From assembly GCA_002422685.1 (NCBI GenBank), contig DITC01000071.1, positions 128,472-192,471 of the forward strand: a stretch of 64,000 nt of DNA, in the 5' to 3' direction. Shown one piece after another: positions 1 to 9,883 of this stretch. The notes under the pieces are model-generated. The model did not search any database, was not told the DNA's origin, and saw nothing but the letters and a program-made list of their open reading frames with translations. Made by a program: the position numbers and the translations under genes. Origin of the DNA: Thauera sp. UBA6194 (lineage in GTDB: Bacteria > Pseudomonadota > Gammaproteobacteria > Burkholderiales > Rhodocyclaceae). The first letter of the stretch is position 1, and the number at the start of each line of letters is the position of its first letter.

Positions 1-2
1 TG

Positions 3-374
3 CAGACGCCGGTGTCCGAGACCGTGAGCTGCACGCTCACCCTGCCCCAGCCCGACGGCACCCAGCGCGAAGTGCGGCTGCGCGTGCTCGACATCAGCGG
101 CGGCGGGGTTGCGATTGCCGTGCCGCCGGTGGGCGTGCCCTTCGAGCCCGGCGCCAGCTTCGAACACTGCATGCTGCACCTGCCCGAGGTCGCGCCCATT
201 CCGGCGCGCCTGATGGTGCGCAACCTGTTCCGCGTCACCCGCCGCGACGGGGCCGAGCTGCTGCGCGCCGGCTGCGAGTTCTCCGCCATGCCACGCGGCG
301 CCGACGACGCCATCCAGCGCTACATCTTCAAGGTCGAACGCGAGCGCGGCGCACGCGAACGCGGCCGACTGTGA
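3..374 (+). CDS. YcgR-type flagellar brake protein, C-terminal part (5' end outside window)
   Basis: The reading frame is open from the first complete codon at position 3, so the gene starts upstream of the window. The visible part is a PilZ-like domain: it has the LDISGGGVAIAV strand typical of PilZ proteins and ends in a QRYIFKVERERGARERG tail. That tail is almost the same as the end of the next gene (QRYIFNTERERNAKERG), so the two are tandem paralogues. YcgR proteins bind cyclic di-GMP and slow the flagellar motor by contacting the switch complex or MotA. The N-terminal YcgR domain and the RxxxR part of the c-di-GMP site would lie outside the window. A GTG at 12 could be read as a start, but this would leave an incomplete domain. 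Confidence 0.75.
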   Translation, partial: QTPVSETVSCTLTLPQPDGTQREVRLRVLDISGGGVAIAVPPVGVPFEPGASFEHCMLHLPEVAPIPARLMVRNLFRVTRRDGAELLRAGCEFSAMPRGADDAIQRYIFKVERERGARERGRL

Positions 375-408
375 GCAAGCGCCCCGACAACCACACCGCC
401 AGAGCTTC

Positions 409-1185
409 ATGATCGCCGACGCCACCACGCCCCCGATCGACACCGCCCGCGACGACGGGCACGAAAAATACATGCTGCGCGGCCGCCGGCAGATCACCCA
501 GCTGCTCGAAGACCTGATCGAACACCGCTGCCTGGTCTCGGCGCACTGCGGCGGCGGCTATTCCTTCATGACCGCGGTGCTGCGCGTGGACGCAGAGCGC
601 GAGCGCGTGGTGCTCGACGCCAGCCCCGACGCCGAGGCCAACCGCCGCGCGCTCAGCACCGAACGCCTGACCTGCGTCACCCAGCTCGACCACATCCGCA
701 TCCAGTTTGCACTCGCGGGCGTGAGCAGCGCACAGGAAAACGGCCACCCCGCCCTGCACGCGCCGATCCCCAAGGAGATGCTGCGCCTGCAGCGGCGCGA
801 GTATTTCCGCCTCAAGGTGCCGCTGGCGCACAAGATCAGCTGCCAGCTGCAGGCCGAAGACCTCGCCCGCAAGCCGGTCCAGTTGAGCGCGAGCGTGATC
901 GACATCGGCGCCGGCGGCGTGGCGGTGATGCTCGCCCCGGGGGCGGGCGAGCTCGTGATCGGCGGCAAGCTCCCCGGCTGCCGCCTGAGCCTGCCCGAAG
1001 GCGATCCGATCGAGCTCACGCTGGAGGTGCGCAACATCTCGCGCCAGACGCAGCGCAATGGCACCGAGCTGCTGCGCGTGGGGCTGCGCTTCGTGGGCCT
1101 GCCCGGCAACGCGGAAAATCGCATCCAGCGCTACATCTTCAACACCGAGCGCGAGCGCAACGCAAAAGAACGCGGCGGCCTGTAA
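409..1185 (+). CDS. ycgR: Flagellar brake protein YcgR (PilZ domain, c-di-GMP binding)
   Basis: This 258-residue protein has an N-terminal YcgR domain (about residues 15-125) and a C-terminal PilZ domain (about 126-245). The RREYFRLKVP stretch near residue 127 supplies the arginine-rich c-di-GMP motif, and DIGAGGVAVML near residue 165 is the second conserved strand. The length is normal for YcgR. The family acts at the flagellar base as a c-di-GMP-dependent brake. The gene follows a paralogue by 34 bp on the same strand, so both are probably cotranscribed, and it converges on fliE. The ATG at 409 is the first in-frame start and lies close behind the upstream stop. Confidence 0.85.
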   Translation: MIADATTPPIDTARDDGHEKYMLRGRRQITQLLEDLIEHRCLVSAHCGGGYSFMTAVLRVDAERERVVLDASPDAEANRRALSTERLTCVTQLDHIRIQFALAGVSSAQENGHPALHAPIPKEMLRLQRREYFRLKVPLAHKISCQLQAEDLARKPVQLSASVIDIGAGGVAVMLAPGAGELVIGGKLPGCRLSLPEGDPIELTLEVRNISRQTQRNGTELLRVGLRFVGLPGNAENRIQRYIFNTERERNAKERGGL

Positions 1186-1196
1186 AAGCCGCCGCG
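1171..1196 (+). terminator. Hairpin across the ycgR stop codon, possible terminator
   Basis: A perfect 9-bp inverted repeat (CGCGGCGGC at 1171-1179 and GCCGCCGCG at 1188-1196) encloses the ycgR stop codon in an 8-nt loop. No U-tract follows, so it is not a standard intrinsic terminator. It could protect the mRNA 3' end or slow transcription towards the convergent fliE. Confidence 0.3.
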
Positions 1197-1300
1197 CTCG
1201 AGGGCGTTCGGTGGTACGGGGGTTCGCGCGGGTGAGTCGGGGCGTTTTCGGCGGTGCCTGCGGCCTGGCCGGGCACCCGACTGGCGTCAGCGCTGCCGGG

Positions 1301-1624
1301 TCAGACCGGCATGTTCATGATGTCCTGATACGCGGTGACCAAGCGGTTGCGCACCTGCACCATCTGCTGGAACGACACGTTCGCCTTTTGCAGATTGACC
1401 ATCACGTCCTGCAGGTTGACGTTGGGGTCGCCGGCGGAGAAGTTCTGCGCCATGGCGCGTGCCTCGCCCTGCGCGGCGCTCACGTCCTTGAGTGCGGTAT
1501 TGAGCACGTCGGCAAAGTTCACGCCGCCCGCGGGTGCGTCGGCGGGGGTGACGGCCTTGCCTTGTGCAGCCTGCGACACCGAGCGCAGCTCGCTCAGCAT
1601 CTGGTCTATTCCACGGGTTTCCAT
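1301..1624 (-). CDS. fliE: Flagellar hook-basal body complex protein FliE
   Basis: A 107-residue protein matching FliE in length and sequence, including the C-terminal signature LQDVMVNLQKANVSFQQMVQVRNRLVTAYQDIM (in part). FliE joins the MS ring to the proximal rod and is exported by the flagellar type III system. The gene is monocistronic: its own sigma-54 promoter lies 49 bp upstream, behind fleR on the same strand. In Pseudomonas fliE heads the fliEFGHIJ operon; here it is split from fliF by the fleSR pair, which runs in the opposite direction. Confidence 0.95.
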   Translation of the reverse strand: METRGIDQMLSELRSVSQAAQGKAVTPADAPAGGVNFADVLNTALKDVSAAQGEARAMAQNFSAGDPNVNLQDVMVNLQKANVSFQQMVQVRNRLVTAYQDIMNMPV

Positions 1625-1672
1625 GCTCTTGCCCCCCGGGCTTCAGGGTTTTGGGTGACGTCAGTGTAGCAG

Positions 1673-1688
1673 AGCAAACGGCGTGCCA
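1673..1688 (-). promoter_or_regulatory. Sigma-54 (RpoN) promoter of fliE
   Basis: On the minus strand the sequence is TGGCACG-CCGT-TTGCT, a perfect match to the -24/-12 consensus TGGCACG-N4-TTGCW. Transcription should start near 1662, about 38 nt before the fliE ATG at 1624. The gap between fleR and fliE is only 82 bp. The nearest CGGCA-N5-TGCCG boxes lie 267-317 bp upstream, within fleR. Confidence 0.85.
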
Positions 1689-1706
1689 ATGCTCGGCGGC
1701 GCGGGC

Positions 1707-3148
<1,442 letters not shown>

Positions 3149-3152
<4 letters not shown>

Positions 3153-4435
3153 GAGGTTTCGGCTCCGCCGTTCGCGCCTTGTGCTGCGAGCGGCACGGTC
3201 AGCATGAATTCTGCGCCCTCGCCGGCGACACTGCGCAGCGTGATGTCGCCGCCGTGCGCACGCGCCACACCGCGCGCGATCGCCAGGCCCAGGCCGGTGC
3301 CTTCGGCGCGGGTGGTGAAGAAAGGCTCGAACAGGCGCTCCTGCAGCTCGGCGGCGATGCCGCGGCCGCTGTCTCGCACCGAAAAGCGCACCGCCGCGGC
3401 GCCGATGCCGCTCGCGGCGGCGTCCAGCGCCGAGGCATCGAAGTCGAGCCGGCCGCCGGCCTCGCAGGCCTGGATGCCGTTCTCGAGCAGATTGGTGAGC
3501 GCGCCACCGAGCGCCTTGCGGTCGCCGACCACCTCGGCCGCGCCGCAGTCGCAGCGGGCGACGAAGGCGATCTGGCGCGCGCGCGCCAGCGGCTCGAGGG
3601 TGTGGCCGAGCTCGGTGACGAGCTCGCACACCGCAAACTGCTGCCGCCCGGCGCTGTCGCCGCGGGCAAAGAGCAGCATGTCGCGGATCAGGCGCTCGAG
3701 GTAGCGCAGGCGCTCGAGCGCGCGGTCGGCCACCTTCAGGCGCTGCAGCGGGTCGAGCTCGGGTTGGCGCAGGTTCCCGGTGTAGAGCAGCGCGGCCGCG
3801 AGCGGGGTGCGCAGCTGGTGGGCGAGCCCGGCGACCATCTCGCCCATGGCGGCCAGACGCTCGTTGCGCTCGGCGGTCAGGCGCATGCGGTGGGTGTCGG
3901 TGATGTCGTGCAGCAGCACGATGCGCTCGTCACCCGATTCGAGCTCGGCCTCGGTGAGCGAGACGCGCCGGATGCGCTCATCCGCTGCGCACGCGGGCGC
4001 TGCATCTGCAGGGTCGGGCGTGGCCAGCGTGTACTCGCCTGGCGTGCCCGCCGACGCCAGCGTGGCGGCCAGGCCCGGCCAGTCGCGCCCGTTCAGGCCG
4101 CTGCCGAGCAGGGTCTCGGCGGCACGGTTGGCCTGCACGATGCGCCCGGCGCGGTCGAGCACGAGCACGCCCGCGGGCAGCGCGCCCATGAGCACGGCGA
4201 GGCGCTCGGTGAGCTGGCCGACCTGGCCCTGCAGCGCGTTGTAGGCGGTCGACAGCTCTTCCGAGGCGCGGCTGAAGAGCGCGAAGGCCTCAGCCAACTG
4301 CGCCGCATCGAGCGCCGGCGCGGCGGGCGCGCAGCTTGCTTCATGCGGTTCGGGACCGGCCTGGGGCGGGCGCCTTGTAGTTTGCGATTTCACGGCATGC
4401 ACTTTAGTCACGACAGCTGCAATGGTAGCCGGCAA
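3149..4435 (-). CDS. fleS: Flagellar sensor histidine kinase FleS (FlrB)
   Basis: A soluble histidine kinase of up to 428 residues with no membrane segments. It has a PAS-like region (about 75-185), a phospho-acceptor His in GLAHQLRTPLAAALLYTG, and a HATPase domain with N-box NLLENGIQA, G1 DSGRGI and G2 GTGLGLAIA. FlrB/FleS phosphorylates FleR/FlrC. The gene overlaps fleR by 4 bp. The start is uncertain: no in-frame ATG precedes the PAS region, the longest frame starts at a TTG (4435), and GTG codons at 4411, 4402 and 4393 are alternatives. The region upstream is shared with the divergent fliF and holds the boxes at 4430-4455. Confidence 0.9.
4325..4340 (+). promoter_or_regulatory. Probable sigma-54 promoter of fliF
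   Basis: GGGCGCG-CAGC-TTGCT on the plus strand keeps the essential GG and GC at correct spacing and differs from TGGCACG-N4-TTGCW at two places. It shares CAGC-TTGCT with the clear fliK promoter. It lies inside the 5' coding part of the divergent fleS, which gives a start near 4351 and a leader of about 180 nt. No better match was found between 4340 and 4534. Confidence 0.45.
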
Positions 4436-4455
4436 AGAGGCGGCAAAAAGTGCCG
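4430..4455. promoter_or_regulatory. Palindrome CGGCA-N5-TGCCG plus half-site (candidate FleR box, fliF/fleS)
   Basis: CGGCA-AAAAG-TGCCG occupies 4441-4455; with flanking G/C the arms extend to 6 bp. A second CGGCA half-site begins 11 bp earlier at 4430. The element lies between the divergent fleS and fliF, about 80-105 bp downstream of the proposed fliF transcription start, matching the layout at flgG. It also overlaps the longest possible start of fleS, so it could affect fleSR expression. Confidence 0.55.
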
Positions 4456-4533
4456 CTTTTCACGCCATGGCGCTTGTCGGCGGCGAGGGACAATGCCGTC
4501 ATCCGCAAAAGCGAACGCAACAGGACAGCCATC

Positions 4534-6246
4534 ATGGCCGCAGCAGAAAACACCGCCGACCTGCCCCCGGGCGCCGTAGCCGCCACCCCAGCAGCGGCCG
4601 ACTCGCGGCTGCAGCAGGCGCTGCAGAACCTCAACGCCCTCAGCCAGCGCCAGAAGCTCGCCGGTGCGGCTGCGCTCGCGCTCGCGATCGCGCTCGTGGC
4701 CGGCGCCCTGCTGTGGAATCGGGCGCCCGCCTACGCGGTGCTGTTCTCCAACCTCGACGAGCGCGACGGCGGCCAGATCATCACCGCGCTGCAGCAGCAG
4801 AACGTGCCCTACCGCATGTCGCCCAACGGCAACGCCATCCTGGTGCCGCAGGCGCAGGTGCACGAGACCCGGCTGCAGCTCGCCGCCGAAGGCCTGCCCA
4901 AGGGCGGTCTGGCCGGCTTCGAGCTCATGGACGGGCAAAAGCTGGGCATCTCGCAGTTCAACGAGCAGGTGAACTACCAGCGCGCGCTCGAGGGCGAGCT
5001 CTCGCGCACGGTGCAGGCCATCGACGCGGTGGCGAGCGCCCGCGTGCATCTGGCCATGCCCAAGCAGACCGCCTTCCTGCGCAATGACCAGCGCCCGACC
5101 GCGTCGGTGATGGTCAACCTGCGCGGCGGCCGCGTGCTCAGCCCCAACCAGGTGGCGGGCATCGTGCATCTGGTGTCGTCCAGCGTGCCGCGCATGAGCG
5201 CCGACGGCGTCAAGATCATCAACCAGAACGGCGCCCTGCTCACCGAACAGTCCGACGGGCTGATGAACGCCGGGCTCAACGCCCGCCAGCTCGAGTACGT
5301 GCACGCCATGGAGCGCACCTTCATCGAGCGCATCGAGAACATCCTCGTGCCCATGGTGGGCAAGGAAAACTTCCGCGCCCAGGTCGCCGCCGACGTCGAC
5401 TTCGACCAGATCGAGCAGACCGCCGAGACCTACAAGCCCAACCCCTCGCCCGAACAGGCGATCCGCAGCCAGCAGACCAGCGAGCAGATGAACCCGCTGC
5501 CCGGCGCCCAGGGCGTGCCCGGCGCGCTCACCAACCAGCCGCCGGCGCCGGCCACCGCGCCACTCACCGCGCCGGCGGTGGGCGCAGGTCAGGGCCAGGG
5601 CGCGCAGGGGCTCGTCAACAGCAACCGCAGTGCGGTGCTCAACTACGAACTCGACCGCAACATCCAGCACGTGAAGCAGGCCGTGGGCCAGTTGAAGCGT
5701 CTGTCGGTGGCGGTGGTGCTCAACAACCGCAGCGTCCCCAGCCCGGACGGCCAACCGACCAGCGTGCCGCTGACCGAAGACGAGATCGCCCGCATCACCA
5801 ACCTGGTGCGCGAAGCGGTAGGCTACAGCGCCGAGCGCGGCGACAGCATCAACGTGGCCAACAGCGAGTTCGCGGTCGACCTGGGCGAGCCGGTGCTGCC
5901 GGTGTGGAAGGACCCCGAGCTGATCGACCTCGGCAAGGAAGGCCTGAACTGGCTGCTGGTGCTGGTTGCCATCCTGTTCGCCTACTTCGGCGTGATCCGC
6001 CCGCTGCTGCGCACCGTGGTGCCGCCCAAGCCCAAGGCCGAAAAAGCTGCGACCGCCGCCGGGGCAGGGGCCGAGGGCGAAGGCGAGGAGGACGAGGACG
6101 GCGTGCGCGTATCGATCTCCGAAGTGGATGAGGAGAGCTTCGAGGAGCGCCTGGAGCGCATCCGCCAGCTCGCGCGCAATGATCCCAAGACCGTCGCCAA
6201 CCTGCTCAAGGACTGGATGGGCGCCAACGAGGAGGGCCGCAAGTGA
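4534..6246 (+). CDS. fliF: Flagellar MS-ring protein FliF
   Basis: A 570-residue protein of normal FliF length. One membrane segment lies at about 42-61 and a second at about 465-485; the large periplasmic region between them carries the ring-building motifs, including DYELDRN-like LNYELDRNIQH before a collar region rich in Pro and Ala. The acidic C-terminus (GEEDEDG, then FEERLERIRQLARNDPKTVANLLKDW) is the FliG-binding tail. FliF forms the MS ring in the inner membrane. The start at 4534 is preferred over an upstream ATG at 4450, because the 28 extra residues do not resemble FliF. The stop overlaps the fliG GTG start by 4 bp. Confidence 0.97.
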   Translation: MAAAENTADLPPGAVAATPAAADSRLQQALQNLNALSQRQKLAGAAALALAIALVAGALLWNRAPAYAVLFSNLDERDGGQIITALQQQNVPYRMSPNGNAILVPQAQVHETRLQLAAEGLPKGGLAGFELMDGQKLGISQFNEQVNYQRALEGELSRTVQAIDAVASARVHLAMPKQTAFLRNDQRPTASVMVNLRGGRVLSPNQVAGIVHLVSSSVPRMSADGVKIINQNGALLTEQSDGLMNAGLNARQLEYVHAMERTFIERIENILVPMVGKENFRAQVAADVDFDQIEQTAETYKPNPSPEQAIRSQQTSEQMNPLPGAQGVPGALTNQPPAPATAPLTAPAVGAGQGQGAQGLVNSNRSAVLNYELDRNIQHVKQAVGQLKRLSVAVVLNNRSVPSPDGQPTSVPLTEDEIARITNLVREAVGYSAERGDSINVANSEFAVDLGEPVLPVWKDPELIDLGKEGLNWLLVLVAILFAYFGVIRPLLRTVVPPKPKAEKAATAAGAGAEGEGEEDEDGVRVSISEVDEESFEERLERIRQLARNDPKTVANLLKDWMGANEEGRK

Positions 6247-7244
6247 CGACGCCCGATGAAGGCCTGGAGAAGGCCGCCCTGCTGCTGATGACCCTGGGCC
6301 CCGACGCCGCGGCCGGCGTGCTGCGCCAGCTCGGCCCGCGCGAGGTGCAGAAGCTGACCATGAAGATGGCCGAGATGCCGGCACAGACGCGCGAAGCCGT
6401 GATGCCGGTGCTGATCGAGGTGAACAACCACTTCGGCAAGGGCGCGATGATCCAGCCCGACGAGGACCAGCTGCGCGAGATGCTGACCAAGGCCCTGGGC
6501 GACGAGCGCGCCGGGCACCTGCTGTCGCGCATGGCGAGCGGCTCGGACACCGCAGGCATCGAGAGCCTGAAGTGGATGGACGCCGCCACCGCGGCCGACC
6601 TGATCAAGAACGAGCACCCGCAGATCATCGCCACCATCCTGGTGCACCTGGAATACGACCAGGCCGGCGAGATCCTCAAGCAGTTCTCCGACCGCCTGCG
6701 CAACGACGTGGTGCTGCGCATCGCCACGCTCGACGGCGTTCAGCCGACCGCGCTCAAGGAGCTCAACGACGCCCTCACCCGCATGCTCTCGGGCGCATCC
6801 AACGTCAAGAAGGCGGCCATGGGCGGCGTGCGCCACGCGGCCGAGATCCTCAACTTCGTCGGCTCGTCCTACGAGACCGCGGTGATCGACAACGTGCGCG
6901 ACTACGACCCCGAGCTCGCGCAGAAGATTCTCGACGAGATGTTCGTGTTCGAGAACCTCATCGACATCGACGACCGCGGCATCCAGACCATCCTGCGCGA
7001 GGTGCAGTCCGACTCGCTGATCATCGCCCTGAAGGGCGCGCCGCCCGAGCTGCGCGAGAAGATCTTCAGGAACATGTCGAGCCGCGCGGCCGAGATGCTG
7101 CGCGAAGACCTGGAGGCACGCGGCCCGGTGCGCCTGTCCGAGGTCGAGGCCGAGCAGAAGGAGATCCTCAAGACCGTGCGCCGCCTCGCCGAGGAAGGTC
7201 AGGTCATGCTCGGCGGCAAGGGCGGCGACGATGGCTTCGTGTAA
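6243..7244 (+). CDS. fliG: Flagellar motor switch protein FliG
   Basis: A 333-residue protein with N, middle and C domains typical of FliG. The EHPQ motif at residues 124-127 is the middle-domain FliM-binding signature, and the C-terminal torque helix carries alternating charges (LREVQSDSLIIALKGAPPELREKIFRNMSSRAAEML in part). FliG sits on the cytoplasmic face of the MS ring and converts stator force into rotation. It starts with GTG, overlapping the fliF stop, so fliF and fliG are translationally coupled. Confidence 0.97.
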   Translation: MTTPDEGLEKAALLLMTLGPDAAAGVLRQLGPREVQKLTMKMAEMPAQTREAVMPVLIEVNNHFGKGAMIQPDEDQLREMLTKALGDERAGHLLSRMASGSDTAGIESLKWMDAATAADLIKNEHPQIIATILVHLEYDQAGEILKQFSDRLRNDVVLRIATLDGVQPTALKELNDALTRMLSGASNVKKAAMGGVRHAAEILNFVGSSYETAVIDNVRDYDPELAQKILDEMFVFENLIDIDDRGIQTILREVQSDSLIIALKGAPPELREKIFRNMSSRAAEMLREDLEARGPVRLSEVEAEQKEILKTVRRLAEEGQVMLGGKGGDDGFV

Positions 7245-7259
7245 GCGGGAGCGCAGCGC

Positions 7260-8345
7260 ATGAGCATCTCGCGCCACCAGGCCGTCGGCGCCTACCGGCG
7301 CTGGCAGCCGACCGATTTCGATGCGCCGCAGGGCGCACAGCAGGCTGCGGATGCCGGCAAAGACGCGACGCGACCCGCCGCGCCCCAAGGCACGGCGCAT
7401 GCAGCAGGCGCCGCGGCCCCCTCTGCCGCCGCGGCTGCGCAGGCCGCCGGCACGGCGCCGTCCGCGGGCGCACCCACCGGGGACGACGCGCATCGCCAGG
7501 CGCTCGCCGATCACGGCCTGCCGCTCGATTTTCAGCTCCCCACCGCGGAGGAGATCGAGCGCATGCACGAGGAGATTCGCCAGGCCGGCCTGCAGGAGGG
7601 GCGCGAGCAAGGTCTCGAGCAGGGCTACCAGGAAGGGCTCGAGGCAGGCCGGCAGGCCGGCTACGCCGAAGGCAAGGCGCGCGCCGAAGAAGAGGCCGCG
7701 CGCCTGGCCGCGCTCGCGGACGGGCTCGAGCGCGCGCTCGAGGCGGTCGACGCCGAAGTGGCCGAAGAGATCATGGCGCTGGCCATCGAGATGGCCCGCC
7801 GCATGGTCAGGCACACCCTCGCCGAGCACCCCGAGTCGGTGCTCGAGACGCTGCGCGCGGCGCTGCTGCAGCTGCCCCAGGGGCACGCTCAGATCCACCT
7901 GCATCCGGACGACCTGGCGCTGGCGCGCGAGCACATGGGCGAGACGCTCACCCAGGCCGGCCACCGCCTGCACGCCGACGCCCGCCTGCAGCGCGGCGAG
8001 TGCCTGATCGACGGCCAGGGCGCGCAGGTCGACGCGACGCTCGAGACGCGCTGGCGCCGCGTGCTCGAATCGATCGGACACGACCACGCCCGCTGGGCGC
8101 AGCAAGACGCGCCCGAGGGCGAGCCCTCCGCACACACTGGCGCCGCGGCCGCAGCGCCCGAAAACGCAGCCCCGGACGGTGAAGCGAGCGCCGCCACCGC
8201 ACCCGCGGGCGACGCGGATGCGGCTGACGAAGGCGACGCCGAGCTTGGCGCTGAGGTCGTCACGGCGCCCGGCGCTGAAGCCAACGCTGAAGTCGGCGCT
8301 GAACCCGCCAGCGCCACCGATTCCACCGCGCAGGGCCGCGCATGA
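7260..8345 (+). CDS. fliH: Flagellar assembly protein FliH with a long C-terminal tail
   Basis: FliH regulates the export ATPase FliI and links it to the FliN C-ring. Recognisable parts are the central glycine-repeat helix (EGREQGLEQGYQEGLEAGRQ, about residues 117-136, the GxxxG repeats typical of FliH) and the folded C-terminal domain with LAIEMARRMVRHTL and RLQRGECLIDGQGAQVDATLETRW. At 361 residues it is about 100 longer than usual: an N-terminal Ala-rich stretch and an acidic Ala/Glu/Asp tail (about 275-361) with GAE repeats account for this. It overlaps fliI by 4 bp. Confidence 0.88.
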   Translation: MSISRHQAVGAYRRWQPTDFDAPQGAQQAADAGKDATRPAAPQGTAHAAGAAAPSAAAAAQAAGTAPSAGAPTGDDAHRQALADHGLPLDFQLPTAEEIERMHEEIRQAGLQEGREQGLEQGYQEGLEAGRQAGYAEGKARAEEEAARLAALADGLERALEAVDAEVAEEIMALAIEMARRMVRHTLAEHPESVLETLRAALLQLPQGHAQIHLHPDDLALAREHMGETLTQAGHRLHADARLQRGECLIDGQGAQVDATLETRWRRVLESIGHDHARWAQQDAPEGEPSAHTGAAAAAPENAAPDGEASAATAPAGDADAADEGDAELGAEVVTAPGAEANAEVGAEPASATDSTAQGRA

Positions 8346-9736
8346 ACCCGCACCTCGCGCTGTGGCGCAATTTTCTCGGTGATGGCCGGCGCCTGGTCGA
8401 GGGCTGCAACCCGCTCGAGGTCTCCGGCCGCCTCACCCGCATCAACGGCCTGGTCATGGAGGCCGCGGGCATCAAGCTGCCGCTCGGCTCGGGCTGCCGC
8501 ATCCTGGTGCCGGGCGGCGGCGCGGTCGAGGCCGAGGTGGTCGGCTTCAACGGCGACAAGCTCTACATGATGCCCACCGACGACGTCTTCGGCCTGGCGC
8601 CGGGCGCGCGCGTGCTGCCGCTCGAGGTGGGCGTGCCGCGCCTGGTGCCGGGCAAGCGCATCGGCCCGCGCCGGCGCGCCGCCGACCGCGCCAAGCACCT
8701 GCCGGTGGGCGAGGCGCTGCTCGGCCGCGTGGTCGACGGCGCCGGCCGCCCGCTCGATGGCCACGGCCCGCTGCACACGCAGGAGACGCGCTCGCTGCAG
8801 GGGCGCGCGATCAACCCGCTCGCGCGTGCGCCGATCGCGCAGCCGCTCGACGTGGGCGTGCGCGCCATCAACGCGCTGCTCACCGTGGGCCGCGGCCAGC
8901 GTCTGGGCCTGTTCGCCGGTTCGGGCGTGGGCAAATCGGTGCTCATCGGCATGATGGCGCGCTACACCGAGGCCGACGTGATCGTGGTCGGTCTGATCGG
9001 CGAACGCGGCCGCGAGGTCAAGGAGTTCATCGACCACAGCCTGGGCGCCGACGGCCTCGCGCGTTCGGTGGTGGTGGCCGCGCCGGCCGACGCCAGCCCG
9101 CTGATGCGCATGCAGGGCGCGGCCTACGCCACCACCGTGGCCGAATATTTTCGCGACCAGGGCAAGCAGGTGCTGCTGATCATGGACTCGCTCACGCGCT
9201 ACGCCATGGCCCAGCGCGAGATCGCGCTCGCGATCGGCGAGCCGCCGGTCACGCGCGGCTACCCGCCGAGCGTGTTCGCGCGTCTGCCGGCGCTGGTCGA
9301 GCGCGCCGGCAACGGCCCCGAGGGCGGCGGCTCGATCACCGCCTTCTACACCGTGCTCGCCGAAGGCGACGACCAGCAGGACCCGATCGCCGACGCTGCG
9401 CGCGCCATCCTCGACGGCCACTTCGTGCTCTCGCGCAGCCTCGCCGACCAGGGCCACTACCCGGCGATCGACATCGAGCAGTCGATCTCGCGCGCCATGC
9501 ACAACCTGGTGGGCGACGACCACTTCGGCGTGGTGCGCCAGTTCAAGCAGTTTTTCTCGCGCTACCAGCGCTCGCGCGACCTGATCGCGGTCGGCGCCTA
9601 CCAGCCGGGCGGCGACCCGGTGCTCGACATGGCGGTCAAGCTCTACCCGAAGCTCGAGTCCTTTCTGCAACAAGGCATCAACGAGCACGAGAACTACGAC
9701 GGCGCGCTGCAAAAGCTCGCCCAGGTGTTCTCGTAG
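8342..9736 (+). CDS. fliI: Flagellum-specific ATP synthase FliI
   Basis: A 464-residue F1-beta-like export ATPase. Walker A FAGSGVGKS lies near residue 195, the catalytic GERGREVKEF follows near 220, and Walker B is VLLIMDSLTRYA. FliI forms the hexamer at the cytoplasmic side of the flagellar type III export gate with FliH and FliJ. The ATG overlaps the fliH stop (ATGA). It is followed by 147 bp before fliJ. Confidence 0.97.
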   Translation: MNPHLALWRNFLGDGRRLVEGCNPLEVSGRLTRINGLVMEAAGIKLPLGSGCRILVPGGGAVEAEVVGFNGDKLYMMPTDDVFGLAPGARVLPLEVGVPRLVPGKRIGPRRRAADRAKHLPVGEALLGRVVDGAGRPLDGHGPLHTQETRSLQGRAINPLARAPIAQPLDVGVRAINALLTVGRGQRLGLFAGSGVGKSVLIGMMARYTEADVIVVGLIGERGREVKEFIDHSLGADGLARSVVVAAPADASPLMRMQGAAYATTVAEYFRDQGKQVLLIMDSLTRYAMAQREIALAIGEPPVTRGYPPSVFARLPALVERAGNGPEGGGSITAFYTVLAEGDDQQDPIADAARAILDGHFVLSRSLADQGHYPAIDIEQSISRAMHNLVGDDHFGVVRQFKQFFSRYQRSRDLIAVGAYQPGGDPVLDMAVKLYPKLESFLQQGINEHENYDGALQKLAQVFS

Positions 9737-9750
9737 ACCGCGCCGCTGCA

Positions 9751-9790
9751 GGGCGCGTGTGCGACACCATGGGTGCGTGCTCACGCGCCC
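9751..9790 (+). terminator. Hairpin in the fliI-fliJ gap
   Basis: GGGCGCGTG at 9751-9759 pairs perfectly with CACGCGCCC at 9782-9790, and CACC/GGTG inside the loop could extend the stem. There is no U-tract. The element may attenuate or stabilise the transcript between fliI and fliJ. No promoter with good boxes was found in the rest of the gap (9737-9883). Confidence 0.35.
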
Positions 9791-9883
9791 AATCGCCTCA
9801 TCCATGACATAAGTCCGCGCTAGCCTGCGGCACGACCGGCTAGAATTCGTGCCGATACAGCCTGCATCCAGCACTTCAGCCCG

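Noticed and set aside
4408..6384. Very long antisense open frames, for example opposite fliF
   Set aside because: High GC makes stop codons rare on the opposite strand; the products are low-complexity Arg/Ala/His shadows with no family signature, while the sense frames encode known proteins.
8488..8502. CGGCT-CGGGC-TGCCG in fliI, one mismatch from the palindrome
   Set aside because: It is in conserved ATPase coding sequence, has a GC-only spacer and no partner; single-mismatch hits are expected in this GC-rich DNA.
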